Shown: one piece after another, positions 35,842 through 44,834 of the stretch | Position numbering within the stretch: the first letter of the stretch is position 1 | How the letters are laid out: the number at the start of each line of letters is the position of its first letter | Source: JADJLQ01 sp044227925 | Lineage (GTDB): Bacteria > Bacteroidota > Bacteroidia > Chitinophagales > Saprospiraceae | Direction: 5' to 3' | Assembly: GCA_044227925.1 (NCBI GenBank) | Contig: JBGAVW010000004.1 | Span: 62,001-126,000, forward strand | DNA length: 64,000 bases | Made by a program: the position numbers and the translations under genes | The notes under the pieces: generated by a model | What the model was told of the DNA's origin: nothing | What the model saw: only the letters and a program-made list of their open reading frames with translations | The model's database searches: none

Positions 35842-36600
35842 ATGAAAAGATACCTGATTCTTATATTGCCTGTATTCCTGATCTTCGGCTCTTTGTATTC
35901 ACAGCAATCTGAGCAATATACAAAGTATAAATTCATTAAAAAAAACAACAGCGTAATCATAGGCGAGATAATCGAAAAACTGGATGGAAAGCCATATAAA
36001 ATACTACTCGATAATGGTGTGATTATTGAAATACGCGAGCAGGAAATTTACAGAATGAAACCTTTGTCGACAAGTACTGTAGCTGCACTATCTGTTCCAT
36101 TTGAACAGCCCAATTATAAATGGGGATTCAGTGCAGAAGCTTCTGGTTTGTCCAATACCAGGTTTAATATTGGTTCCCCCGGGATTTCCACAGGACTTAC
36201 AGTAGCCGCCCATCGATATATAAATTATCATTTGGCGTTGGGTTTTGGTACGGGTGTTTTTAATTACGATCTGGATTCCCGCAGGCAATTGATTCCGGTT
36301 CATGGCGATATAAAATGGAGATTTGTCAAAAATTTTTCTACTCCGTTTATTCAATTAAAGGCGGGATATGCCCTGGCGTCTAACAATTTTATTAATGGAC
36401 TGATAGATAAAAAAGGAGGTTCATTTTATAATCCATTCCTTGGATACGAATTTGGAGTGAAAAATAAAATATCATGGAGCTTAGGCCTGGGCGTAGTATT
36501 CCAAAAAGCGTATTATGAATACCAGGAAGGTACTACCTTTGCAGATGAGGATATCGTTTTTCGACGGACTGAATTCAAAATAGGTATAGCTTTTCATTAG
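35842..36600 (+). CDS. Predicted small outer-membrane beta-barrel protein
   Basis: 252 residues with a signal peptide ending near residue 20 (LIFGSLYSQQ). Residues about 28-75 form a short beta unit (VIIGEIIEKLDGKPYKILLDNGVIIEI). From about 90 to the end, alternating hydrophobic/aromatic strands (YINYHLALGFGTGVFNYDL, FIQLKAGYAL, WSLGLGVVFQKAYYEY, TEFKIGIAFH) look like an eight-strand-type barrel. The exact family is not recognised. It lies between the LVIVD lipoprotein and the sigma factor in one operon. Confidence 0.75.
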   Translation: MKRYLILILPVFLIFGSLYSQQSEQYTKYKFIKKNNSVIIGEIIEKLDGKPYKILLDNGVIIEIREQEIYRMKPLSTSTVAALSVPFEQPNYKWGFSAEASGLSNTRFNIGSPGISTGLTVAAHRYINYHLALGFGTGVFNYDLDSRRQLIPVHGDIKWRFVKNFSTPFIQLKAGYALASNNFINGLIDKKGGSFYNPFLGYEFGVKNKISWSLGLGVVFQKAYYEYQEGTTFADEDIVFRRTEFKIGIAFH

Positions 36601-36610
36601 TTTATTTTAC

Positions 36611-37174
36611 ATGGGTATATTTTCTCCTAAGGTACTTGATGATAAAAGCCTGGTTGAAGGTTGTGTAGCCAATAACAGGGTACACCAGGAGAAGCTTTAT
36701 CGTAAATATTTTGCCACTCTTTTTAGAATGGGATTGAGATATACTTCAGACAAAGAATTAATTCAGGAAATAACACACGATGCATTTATTAAAGTATTTA
36801 AAAATATTGCCAAATATCAATTTACAGGATCATTTGAAGGGTGGATAAAAAAAATAATGTTTCATTGCATTGTTGATCACTTCAGAGCTAAAAAATCACC
36901 CCGGTTTATCGAACTGGATGATGTACGGACCATTTTGGAAGAGTCCAGTGCACCCCAATGGGATACAGAAGAATTATTTGACCATATAAATAATTTGCCG
37001 GATACACATAAATCTGTCTTTTATATGTATGCCATAGAGGGATACGCACACCAGGAGATTGGACAAAAACTAAATATGTCGGAGGGTACTTCAAAATGGT
37101 ATTTAAACCAGGCCCGAAATATTTTAAAAGAAAAAATTAGTCAAAAAAAAATATCTGAATCCTATGCAAAGTAA
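36611..37174 (+). CDS. ECF-type RNA polymerase sigma factor
   Basis: Alternative sigma-70 family factor of 187 residues. Region 2 spans about 25-97 (LYRKYFATLFRMGLRYTSD, ELIQEITHDAFIKVFKNI, GWIKKIMFHCIVDHFR) and region 4 about 125-180 (LPDTHKSVFYMYAIEGYAHQ, then EIGQKLNMSEGTSKWYL, the -35-binding helix-turn-helix). The start is ten bases after the barrel gene. The 3' end overlaps the next gene by 11 bases, so the two proteins are probably made together, as with sigma/anti-sigma pairs. Confidence 0.92.
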   Translation: MGIFSPKVLDDKSLVEGCVANNRVHQEKLYRKYFATLFRMGLRYTSDKELIQEITHDAFIKVFKNIAKYQFTGSFEGWIKKIMFHCIVDHFRAKKSPRFIELDDVRTILEESSAPQWDTEELFDHINNLPDTHKSVFYMYAIEGYAHQEIGQKLNMSEGTSKWYLNQARNILKEKISQKKISESYAK

Positions 37175-38765
37175 TACGGATGATAACCTATACAGAGAAT
37201 TGGAAGATTCCGGTTGGTCTAAAATTCGCCAGCAACTGGATATTGAACTGCCTCAAAAGAGGAAGAAAAACAGAGGCTTGATTTGGTTTTTGTTTTTCGG
37301 ATTAGCATTGGTGACCGGGTATCAATATATTTCTTTGAAAGGACCGCAAGATACCATCAAACACAATGGTAATGACATACAGCAAGAAATTGAATCCCGA
37401 ATATCACCAACATTAGAGGAGGAAAAAGCAAAAGAAAATTATATGGAAACACCTACCGATAATGGTGTTGCTAATATTACAAATATACCCTCAGATGTTG
37501 ATTTATTAAATGCGGGCTCTAAATCCTCCACTTCACTTGTTAATAAATTAAATAGGGACCAACCTGCGGTTTTGGCGACGACTGAAAAATACAAGGCAAA
37601 AGAGAGTATTCATAGTACTTTCAAAACGGATCCGACTACGAGTGGAAACAAAACTTCAAACATTATACCTTTTGACCAGACCAGTAAAAAGGTGGCAAAG
37701 GTCGAATTTTCAGATTTGGGAACCAAAAAGCAGGATTCCAAATACATCAATACAGATGAAAAGACAAATACAGTTCAGCATCTAACCCCTTCACCGGAAT
37801 TAAGTAATAATATGGCCTATCGTCCGGATAGATTGATTAATGCCATTTCTTCTCTATATAATGGCATTGCATTGATTAGTTATTCTGATTTTCGGTATTC
37901 AAAAACATTTGAAGAATTGAAATTGAATCAATCCACTACTTCCATATCACCAATAGTGGTATCAAATGATAAGGTGAGCAACAAACGATCCGGATTTTTT
38001 GCTGAGACTTCAATAGATTATTTTTTACCCAATACGGTGAAGAATCCGGATTATTTTGCTTCCAGCGTAAATATCGGATTTAGGAAGAAGATATCGAATT
38101 CGTTTTTTGTTACAACTCAGGCGGGTATCGTGTATCCGTATTCAAATTCCAAATTGTTTCTTGACAACCAGGGTTTGTTAAATCTTAGTCCTGGCAATAA
38201 TACCGCATTTGATGCGAGTAAAGCAAGCGGGTCCACCGCAGACCCCGTCATTCCTATCACGGGAGTAGTACTCGAGAGTACAAGATCCATTACCGGAATA
38301 AATAATGGAACATTGTACCTATCCAATTCGGACCAGGCAAGAATTAATAACAACAGGAGTATACAGTATAATTTTAAATTTTCACTTGGATATTATTTCA
38401 GCAAAAGAACCTTGGTTGAAGCAGGATTGGATATCCGTGATGAATTCGAGAATAACCCGGTCTTGATAGCTGTATCCTCCGGCTCCAACCAGGTTAACTC
38501 CATAAATCAATATAAAATCACAAATTATCAGTTGCCGCAATCAGATTATGCTGCTCAGTTTGCTATATCAGGTCTGATGAGTTATAATCTTACCAGGCGC
38601 TGGAGTCTAATTGGAAAGGTCATGTCATCTTCTTTTAAGTCTAATCAAGGTATTTTAATTGATTTTCAAAATGCGGTACCTCAAAATGGTATTAATCAAA
38701 CTCCCATACAAACCTCGTCTGTAAATACGGTTTCTTTCAGCCTGGGAGCAAGGTATACTTTTTAA
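37164..38765 (+). CDS. Trans-envelope protein: one inner-membrane helix plus barrel-like C-terminus, beside ECF sigma factor
   Basis: 533 residues. The N-terminal 36 residues are polar and cytoplasm-like (GWSKIRQQLDIELPQKRKK), followed by one transmembrane helix at about 39-56. A long polar Ser/Thr/Lys-rich linker (60-215) leads to a beta-rich part with outer-membrane-barrel strand patterns from about 275 (GFFAETSIDYFLPN, FASSVNIGFRKKI, FKFSLGYYFSKRTLVEAGLDI, TVSFSLGARYTF) ending in a C-terminal Phe, the usual BAM signal. No classical zinc anti-sigma motif is present. Role as an anti-sigma or signal transmitter is inferred from the 11-base overlap with the sigma gene. Confidence 0.75.
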   Translation: MQSNTDDNLYRELEDSGWSKIRQQLDIELPQKRKKNRGLIWFLFFGLALVTGYQYISLKGPQDTIKHNGNDIQQEIESRISPTLEEEKAKENYMETPTDNGVANITNIPSDVDLLNAGSKSSTSLVNKLNRDQPAVLATTEKYKAKESIHSTFKTDPTTSGNKTSNIIPFDQTSKKVAKVEFSDLGTKKQDSKYINTDEKTNTVQHLTPSPELSNNMAYRPDRLINAISSLYNGIALISYSDFRYSKTFEELKLNQSTTSISPIVVSNDKVSNKRSGFFAETSIDYFLPNTVKNPDYFASSVNIGFRKKISNSFFVTTQAGIVYPYSNSKLFLDNQGLLNLSPGNNTAFDASKASGSTADPVIPITGVVLESTRSITGINNGTLYLSNSDQARINNNRSIQYNFKFSLGYYFSKRTLVEAGLDIRDEFENNPVLIAVSSGSNQVNSINQYKITNYQLPQSDYAAQFAISGLMSYNLTRRWSLIGKVMSSSFKSNQGILIDFQNAVPQNGINQTPIQTSSVNTVSFSLGARYTF

Positions 38766-38809
38766 AACCAGGTACTCTCCGTATGTTTTTTACCTAGCTT
38801 GTTTTTATG

Positions 38810-38817
38810 TATTTTTG
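38810..38817 (+). promoter_or_regulatory. Probable -7 box for the YebC-family gene
   Basis: TATTTTTG matches TANNTTTG, 20 bases before the ATG at 38838. The -33 element is not evident. Confidence 0.48.
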
Positions 38818-38837
38818 CGACTCAAATTTAAATAGTA

Positions 38838-39560
38838 ATGGGTCGAATATTTGAAGTACGAAAATCCAAAATGTTTGCCAGGTATGACCGTATGGCAAAA
38901 CAATTTACTCGTATTGGTAAAGAGATAATAATAGCAGTTAAAGCAGGTGGTCCGGATCCCAATTCAAATTCTCAACTAAGGCGTGTGATGGCTAATGCCA
39001 AATCTGTCAACATGCCAAAGGATAGGGTAGAGGCGGCGATAAAGAGGGCGGCAGGTAAGGATCAGGAAAGCTATGATGAAATTTTATATGAAGGATATGG
39101 ACCTGGCGGAATAGCTGTCCTGGTAGAAGCTGCTACCAATAACAATACCAGAACGGTGGCAAACATACGTAGCTATTTTAATAAACACGACGGCAGTCTG
39201 GGTACCAGTGGTTCAGTAAGTTTTATGTTTAAAAAAATGGGTGTATTCAAATTGCATCCGGAAGGATTGAATGTAGACGACCTGGAATTTGAACTCATTG
39301 ATTTTGGATTGGAAGAGATAGGTGAAGGTACTGGAGAAAATGATGAACCCATATTGATTATTCGGGTCCCTTTCAATGAATTCGGTACCATGCAAAAAGC
39401 CCTGGAAGATAAAAAAATTGCTACCATATCTGCAGAAAGTGAGTGGATACCTTTGAATACCACCTCATTGGAGGATGAAAGAGCGGATGAAGTCATGAAA
39501 ATGGTGGCCAGAATCGAGGAAGACGATGATGTACAGAAAGTATTTCATAATCTTGCCTAA
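38838..39560 (+). CDS. YebC/PmpR-family regulator or translation factor
   Basis: Cytoplasmic protein of the YebC/TACO1 family, variously linked to transcription control and to relief of ribosome stalling. The three-domain signature is visible: basic N-terminus FEVRKSKMFARYDRMAKQF, then KSVNMPKDRVEAAIKRAAG, YEGYGPGGIAVLVEAATNN, and GSVSFMFKK near the middle, with an acidic C-terminus. The 240 residues are standard. It stands alone and converges on leuB 20 bases downstream. Confidence 0.93.
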   Translation: MGRIFEVRKSKMFARYDRMAKQFTRIGKEIIIAVKAGGPDPNSNSQLRRVMANAKSVNMPKDRVEAAIKRAAGKDQESYDEILYEGYGPGGIAVLVEAATNNNTRTVANIRSYFNKHDGSLGTSGSVSFMFKKMGVFKLHPEGLNVDDLEFELIDFGLEEIGEGTGENDEPILIIRVPFNEFGTMQKALEDKKIATISAESEWIPLNTTSLEDERADEVMKMVARIEEDDDVQKVFHNLA

Positions 39561-39580
39561 TTGGAAAATTAGCCCAGAGA

Positions 39581-40690
39581 TCAATTCACAGCTACATTTT
39601 TTCTCAATTCAGCCCATTTATTTTTTGGCTCTAAAATCAGGCTGGTAATAAAATCTCCCAATGCGGAACAAGAAATCATTTGCCTGGGTACCATATCCAT
39701 AGTACCTAGTCCTTCCTGTATGGCAAATTCTACACACTCGCTTATATGCTTTTCTTCATCATGGAGTTCAAAATGCTCCATCATCATGGCGACGGATAAT
39801 ATACTTGCAAGGGGATTGGCAATATTTTTACCGGCAGCCTGAGGATAAGAACCGTGGACAGGTTCAAAAAGTGCTTTGTCTCCCTCACCGTATGATCCTG
39901 AAGGCAAAAGCCCTATAGAGCCTACTATGACACTCGCTTCGTCACTGAGTATATCACCAAACATATTTGAAGTTAATAGTACATCGAATCTACGTGGATT
40001 GAGTATCAATTGCATGGCCGCATTATCGATATAGAGATAATCCAGTTCTACTTCTGGAAATTCTTCTTGTTGTATTTTGGTTACGGTGCTGCGCCACAGC
40101 CTTCCTGTTTCCAGTAAATTGGATTTGTCTACTAATGTTAGTTTTTTCCTGCGCTGCATGGCTTCATCAAATGCAAATCGGGAGGTACGGGTGATTTCAT
40201 CTACATGATAAAAGCATTCATCCCAAGCCCATTTACCAAGTTCATCTTTTTGTTTTTTTCCAAAATACAATCCACCGGTAAGCTCCCTGAAAATAATCAG
40301 GTCTACATTTTGAACCTGCTCTTCCTTTAGTGGTGAGAGAGAATATAATTTTCTGTAGGATTTGATGGGTCTAACATTGGTATGAAGTTCGAGTTTACGC
40401 CGGAGGCTGAGCAAACCCTGCTCCGGCCTTACAGTGGCATTCATATTGGTATCGTATCGTGGATCACCAACGGCACCAACCAGAATTACATTTGCATCCA
40501 GGCAGCCCTGGTAGGTTTCATCAGGTAGTGGTTCTTGATTTTGATCCATCGCCGCAGCTCCAATGAGGTATTCCTGAGTAGTAAATTCGTGTCCAAATTT
40601 ATCTCCTACAGCCTTCAATACTTTTACAGCTTGCTTTATGACTTCAGGACCTATGCCATCACCAGGCAACACTGCGATTGATTTTTTCAT
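39581..40690 (-). CDS. leuB: 3-isopropylmalate dehydrogenase
   Basis: Oxidative decarboxylation step of leucine synthesis, NAD-dependent. The opening VLPGDGIGPEV, RRKLELHTNVRPI, FRELTGGLYFG, DKSNLLETGRLWR, NMFGDILSDEAS and the nucleotide region VHGSYPQAAGKNIANP are typical LeuB rather than isocitrate dehydrogenase. The 369 residues fit. No leuA, leuC or leuD lies near. It is the last of three minus-strand genes, 17 bases after purE, so it is placed in a purine operon. Confidence 0.95.
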   Translation of the reverse strand: MKKSIAVLPGDGIGPEVIKQAVKVLKAVGDKFGHEFTTQEYLIGAAAMDQNQEPLPDETYQGCLDANVILVGAVGDPRYDTNMNATVRPEQGLLSLRRKLELHTNVRPIKSYRKLYSLSPLKEEQVQNVDLIIFRELTGGLYFGKKQKDELGKWAWDECFYHVDEITRTSRFAFDEAMQRRKKLTLVDKSNLLETGRLWRSTVTKIQQEEFPEVELDYLYIDNAAMQLILNPRRFDVLLTSNMFGDILSDEASVIVGSIGLLPSGSYGEGDKALFEPVHGSYPQAAGKNIANPLASILSVAMMMEHFELHDEEKHISECVEFAIQEGLGTMDMVPRQMISCSALGDFITSLILEPKNKWAELRKNVAVN

Positions 40691-40707
40691 AACATAAAAA
40701 TAGAATT

Positions 40708-41205
40708 TTATTTCACCTTCTTTCGTTTCTCAGCTACTTCTAAAGCCAGATTTTCTTTATAGTTTTTTATTTTCTCCAATATTTTTGCATCGCTGGATCC
40801 GAGGATTTGGGCTGCTAATATCCCTGCATTTTTTGCACCATTTAAAGCTACTGTTGCAACAGGGACGCCACCCGGCATCTGCAAAATAGATAGTATCGAA
40901 TCCCAGCCGTCGATGGAATTTGAAGATTTAATCGGCACACCTATTACGGGCAAAGGGGAAATAGAAGCAACCATTCCAGGTAAATGAGCTGCTCCGCCGG
41001 CTCCGGCTATAATTACTTTTATTCCCCTGGTATGCGCAAGATTAGCATAATTCATCATGTATGTTGGAGTCCGGTGGGCAGATACGATATCTACTTCATA
41101 CCCTATATTGAAAGCATCCAATACAGTACAAGCGTCTTTCATGATTTGGAGGTCAGAGTCAGATCCCATGATTACTGCCACCGTTATTTTTTTCTGCTTT
41201 GCCAT
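40708..41205 (-). CDS. purE: N5-carboxyaminoimidazole ribonucleotide mutase
   Basis: Converts N5-CAIR to CAIR in purine synthesis. Class I PurE motifs are MGSDSDL near the N-terminus, VSAHRTP with the catalytic histidine, and AGAGGAAHLPGMVAS. The 165 residues are usual. It starts four bases after the purK stop, and the two enzymes act in sequence. Confidence 0.97.
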   Translation of the reverse strand: MAKQKKITVAVIMGSDSDLQIMKDACTVLDAFNIGYEVDIVSAHRTPTYMMNYANLAHTRGIKVIIAGAGGAAHLPGMVASISPLPVIGVPIKSSNSIDGWDSILSILQMPGGVPVATVALNGAKNAGILAAQILGSSDAKILEKIKNYKENLALEVAEKRKKVK

Positions 41206-41209
41206 AGTT

Positions 41210-42358
41210 TTACGCGATTACTTTTAGAGTCTTGGTTACTTTTTCTGCTTTGCTTCTGATTTCATTCATATCATTACCGGTAATCGTAACATGTCCCATT
41301 TTTCTAAATGGTCTTGTTTCTTTCTTGCCATAGAGATGAATATATATTCCCGGGATTTGAAGGCATTCATTTAATCCTTTAAAAATAGCTTTTCCTACGT
41401 ATCCGCTCTCACCCAGAATATTCAACAAAACGGAATGAAGATGGATATCGGTATCACCCAAAGGTAGGTTCAATACGGATCTCCAATGTTGATGATATTG
41501 CGATGTAATGCTAGCTTCTATAGTATGATGACCACTATTATGTGGCCTGGGTGCTACCTCATTTATTACAAAGTTATCTCCCTGATCCAAAAACATTTCT
41601 ACCGCAAGTAATCCTACTATGTTCATTTTACTGATCAGTTGAGCTGCGAGCTTTTTTGCTATTTCGACCTGAAGAGTACTAAGGCTGGAAGGGCACTCCT
41701 GGTATAATAGAAGGTTTGCAGTTGGATGGAATACCATTTCAACAGGATCATAGGTGACTACCTGCCCGGCGGGATTACGTGCGGCAATTACCGCAAGTTC
41801 TTTTTTTATATCTATTTTATTTTCAACCACAGAAGGCTCTGAAAATAGTTTTTCGAGATCCGCTTCACTCCAAATTAATTGAACGCCTCTTCCATCATAT
41901 CCTGCTTTTCTCAATTTTTGTACGAAAGGGTATTTAATTTTATTTTCTGCAAGTAAATAAATGATTTCATCTTTATGATCTACCAATATAAATTCAGCAG
42001 TGGAAAAATTATTTTCCCTGTAAAACAATTTTTGTAAACCCTTATCCTGAATCAAAGCAAGACTATCCGGATCAGGATAGACCTTTTTGCCAAGAGATTG
42101 CAGTTTTTTTAAAGCATCGAGATTGACATCTTCTATTTCTACCGTGATCAGGTCTTTATCTGAACCAAAATTCATCACATCATCGTAGGCTCTGAAATTT
42201 CCAATTATTTGCCTTGCACAACAGGAGGCGGGAGCGTCTTCGGCAGGTTCCAGCACAGATAGATCAAGATTCCAATCGGCACCGGCCTGAGCGAGCATTT
42301 TACCTAATTGTCCTCCACCTAAAATGCCAATGGACAACGAAATATCTGAAGAGTTCAT
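41210..42358 (-). CDS. purK: N5-carboxyaminoimidazole ribonucleotide synthase
   Basis: ATP-grasp enzyme that carboxylates AIR with bicarbonate. The N-terminal nucleotide/AIR-binding motif GILGGGQLGKMLAQAG, central KLRKAGYDGRGVQL, and NEVAPRPHNSGHHTIEA near two-thirds are PurK landmarks. The 382 residues are normal. First gene of purK-purE-leuB and divergent from pyrC, with 47 bases between the two start codons. Confidence 0.96.
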   Translation of the reverse strand: MNSSDISLSIGILGGGQLGKMLAQAGADWNLDLSVLEPAEDAPASCCARQIIGNFRAYDDVMNFGSDKDLITVEIEDVNLDALKKLQSLGKKVYPDPDSLALIQDKGLQKLFYRENNFSTAEFILVDHKDEIIYLLAENKIKYPFVQKLRKAGYDGRGVQLIWSEADLEKLFSEPSVVENKIDIKKELAVIAARNPAGQVVTYDPVEMVFHPTANLLLYQECPSSLSTLQVEIAKKLAAQLISKMNIVGLLAVEMFLDQGDNFVINEVAPRPHNSGHHTIEASITSQYHQHWRSVLNLPLGDTDIHLHSVLLNILGESGYVGKAIFKGLNECLQIPGIYIHLYGKKETRPFRKMGHVTITGNDMNEIRSKAEKVTKTLKVIA

Positions 42359-42369
42359 CTGAATATGGT

Positions 42370-42377
42370 CAAAAGTA
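42370..42377 (-). promoter_or_regulatory. Probable -7 box for purK-purE-leuB
   Basis: Minus-strand TACTTTTG matches TANNTTTG and ends 11 bases before the purK start codon. No clear -33 TTTG. Confidence 0.48.
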
Positions 42378-42405
42378 GATAATTTTCGTCTTTATTTATT
42401 GTGGT

Positions 42406-43740
42406 ATGGATAATATAGTCATAAAGGGAGCCAAAATTATTAATGAGGGCAATATTCAGGAAAAGGATTTATATATAAAGAAGGGTAGAATTGAAAAAAT
42501 TGGGTCAGTATTACCTGCGGAGCGGGTACGCGAAATAAATGCAGAAGGGCTTTTCCTGATGCCCGGTATCATCGATGACCAGGTGCATTTTAGAGAACCC
42601 GGTTTGATACATAAAGCGGACATTGCAAGTGAATCCAAAGCCGCAGCGGCCGGAGGTGTGACCAGTTATATGGAAATGCCTAATACAAAACCGGTTGCTT
42701 CTACTATTGAACTATTAGAAGAAAAATACGGTATCGCCCACCGATGCTCTTATGCTAATTATTCATTTTACCTGGGTGCAACAGAAAATAATATCGATGA
42801 GATAAAAAAACTGGACCCTAATTCAAATGCCGGGGTGAAAATTTTTATGGGTTCGAGTACTGGTGACTTACTGGTAGATGATGATAGGGCACTCGAAAAA
42901 ATTTTTGCCGAATCCCCTTGTCTTATTGCGACACACTGCGAAGACGAAGCGTTGTATAGAAAAAGATTAGAAGAATATAAGGTTAAATTTTGCGACGAAA
43001 TACCTGCATACTGTCACGAATACATTCGCAGTGCAGAAGGTTGCCTGTTGTCGTCGACTAAGGCTGCAAACCTCGCTACCCGGTTTGATTCGAGATTACA
43101 CATTTTGCATATCAGTACCCTGGATGAAATTGCTTTGTTTAGAAATGATATCCCTTTATCAGATAAAAAGATCACAGCTGAGGTTTGTGTGCATCACCTG
43201 TATTTTGATAGTGAAGACTATGCGGAACTTGGAAATAAAATAAAATGCAATCCTTCCATCAAAGCACCTGAAAACAGAAAAGCGCTTATGAAAGCTCTAT
43301 TGGAGGATAAACTGGATGTGGTAGCAACTGATCACGCACCACATTTGTTAGTTGAAAAAATAGGAAGTTATCTTACTGCCGCCAGTGGCTTGCCGCTGGT
43401 ACAGCAATCGCTTCAGATTATGCTGGGTTTTTATCATGAGGATATCATCAGCCTGGAAAATATAGTGCGCAAAATGTGTCATGCTCCTGCGGATTGTTTC
43501 AAAGTGAAAGAAAGAGGATATATCAGGGAAGGATATTTTGCCGACCTGGTGCTGTTTGATCCTAATGAACTTACTTTGCTGCAGAAAGAAGATCTTTTGT
43601 ATAAATGTGGCTGGTCTCCATTGGAAGAGTTTCAGCTCAGGGGTTGGGTTCATTCCACATTTGTAAACGGATATCCAATCTATGATCATGGACGATTTAC
43701 CTCGTTTAAAGCAGGGCAAAGGCTCGAATACAACAGATAA
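42406..43740 (+). CDS. pyrC: Dihydroorotase
   Basis: Zinc amidohydrolase of pyrimidine synthesis. The 444 residues contain DDQVHFREPG (57-66), MEMPNTKP, the likely carboxylated Lys145 (GVKIFMGSSTG), His177 (ATHCEDE), His235 (LHILHIS) and ATDHAPH at 308-313 with the catalytic Asp309. The usual first metal histidine of the HxH motif is Gln59 here, so the site reads QxH. I believe this variant is common among Bacteroidota, but the metal site should differ from the textbook one. It might also act as a hydantoinase-like enzyme; PNTKP and FREPG favour dihydroorotase. Confidence 0.9.
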   Translation: MDNIVIKGAKIINEGNIQEKDLYIKKGRIEKIGSVLPAERVREINAEGLFLMPGIIDDQVHFREPGLIHKADIASESKAAAAGGVTSYMEMPNTKPVASTIELLEEKYGIAHRCSYANYSFYLGATENNIDEIKKLDPNSNAGVKIFMGSSTGDLLVDDDRALEKIFAESPCLIATHCEDEALYRKRLEEYKVKFCDEIPAYCHEYIRSAEGCLLSSTKAANLATRFDSRLHILHISTLDEIALFRNDIPLSDKKITAEVCVHHLYFDSEDYAELGNKIKCNPSIKAPENRKALMKALLEDKLDVVATDHAPHLLVEKIGSYLTAASGLPLVQQSLQIMLGFYHEDIISLENIVRKMCHAPADCFKVKERGYIREGYFADLVLFDPNELTLLQKEDLLYKCGWSPLEEFQLRGWVHSTFVNGYPIYDHGRFTSFKAGQRLEYNR

Positions 43741-43769
43741 TTTTAAGCAGCAGCATACAACAACACAGG

Positions 43770-44834
43770 ATGGAAGAAAATAATAATTTGATATTGGATG
43801 AAGATGAAAATAGCGATGATCTTCAGGATGAGCTCATTATTAAAGTGGATCGAAATCAATCCCCATTGCGCATAGACAGTTTCCTTAACGATAAAATAAA
43901 AAATGTTTCACGAACACGTATTCAGCAAGGTATAAAAGCAGGTGCAATTACCGTTGACGGCAAATCAGTAAAACCGAATTATAAGATATCCCCATTAGAA
44001 ATTATAAAAGTCATCGTACCTCATCATGAACCGCTGGAGATTATTCCTGAAAACATACCCCTGAATATTGTATATGAAGATGAAGAATTGCTTATTGTGA
44101 ATAAGCCCGCCGGCATGGTGGTACATCCGGGAATAGGCAATAAAACAGGTACTTTACTCAATGCACTTGCATTTCACCTGAAAATAGATCCATCCAAAGC
44201 TGATTTCGATAAATTTAATTTTAGCCGACTTGGATTAGTGCATCGAATCGATAAAGAAACATCGGGGCTACTGGTGATTGCTAAAACCGAATTTGCTCTG
44301 AGCCATCTTTCGAAGCAGTTTTATGACCATAGCTCTACACGGGAGTATTTAGCATTGATCTGGGGAGAAATGGAGCATGATGCCGGCACGATAAGTATGA
44401 ACATAGGAAGGCATCCGCGAAAAAGAGAAGTCTATACCGTGTTTCCTGAAGGTGATCAGGGCAAAAATGCAACGACCCACTGGGAAGTCCTGGAAAGACT
44501 TTATTATGTAAGCCTGATCAAATGTAAACTGGAGACCGGGCGTACGCACCAGATACGTGTGCATATGCAATCGCTTGGTCATCCTGTTTTTAATGATGAA
44601 CGATATGGAGGTGATAGAATAATGAAAGGTACTGTATATACTAAGTATAAACAATTTGTTGAAAATTTGTTTGACAGTTTTCCCCGGCATGCGTTACATG
44701 CAAAGACTCTTGGGATTGTGCACCCAACTACAGGTGAAAAATTGGAGTTTGATTCCCCATTGCCGGTAGAATTCGAAAATATCCTTACTAAATGGAGAAA
44801 CTATGTTTCTCATCAAAAGCAATTAATATCATGA
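43770..44834 (+). CDS. rluD: RluA/RluD-family 23S rRNA pseudouridine synthase
   Basis: Converts uridines to pseudouridine in rRNA. An acidic N-terminus (1-25) precedes an S4 RNA-binding domain (about 33-80, RIDSFLNDKI, RIQQGIKAGAITVDG). The catalytic domain has VNKPAGMVVHPG and catalytic Asp161 in LVHRIDKETSGLL, then TGRTHQIRVHM. The 354 residues suit RluD rather than the shorter RluA or RluC. The stop overlaps the start of the acyl-CoA reductase gene (ATGA). Confidence 0.92.
   Translation: MEENNNLILDEDENSDDLQDELIIKVDRNQSPLRIDSFLNDKIKNVSRTRIQQGIKAGAITVDGKSVKPNYKISPLEIIKVIVPHHEPLEIIPENIPLNIVYEDEELLIVNKPAGMVVHPGIGNKTGTLLNALAFHLKIDPSKADFDKFNFSRLGLVHRIDKETSGLLVIAKTEFALSHLSKQFYDHSSTREYLALIWGEMEHDAGTISMNIGRHPRKREVYTVFPEGDQGKNATTHWEVLERLYYVSLIKCKLETGRTHQIRVHMQSLGHPVFNDERYGGDRIMKGTVYTKYKQFVENLFDSFPRHALHAKTLGIVHPTTGEKLEFDSPLPVEFENILTKWRNYVSHQKQLIS

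Noticed and set aside
36611..37174. FecI/FecR/FecA-type iron signalling set
   Set aside because: The gene after the sigma factor lacks FecR features, and no TonB receptor with an STN domain is next to it.
44349..44690. Long antisense open frame within rluD
   Set aside because: Antisense to a clearly conserved gene; the translation has no domain character and is a codon-bias shadow.
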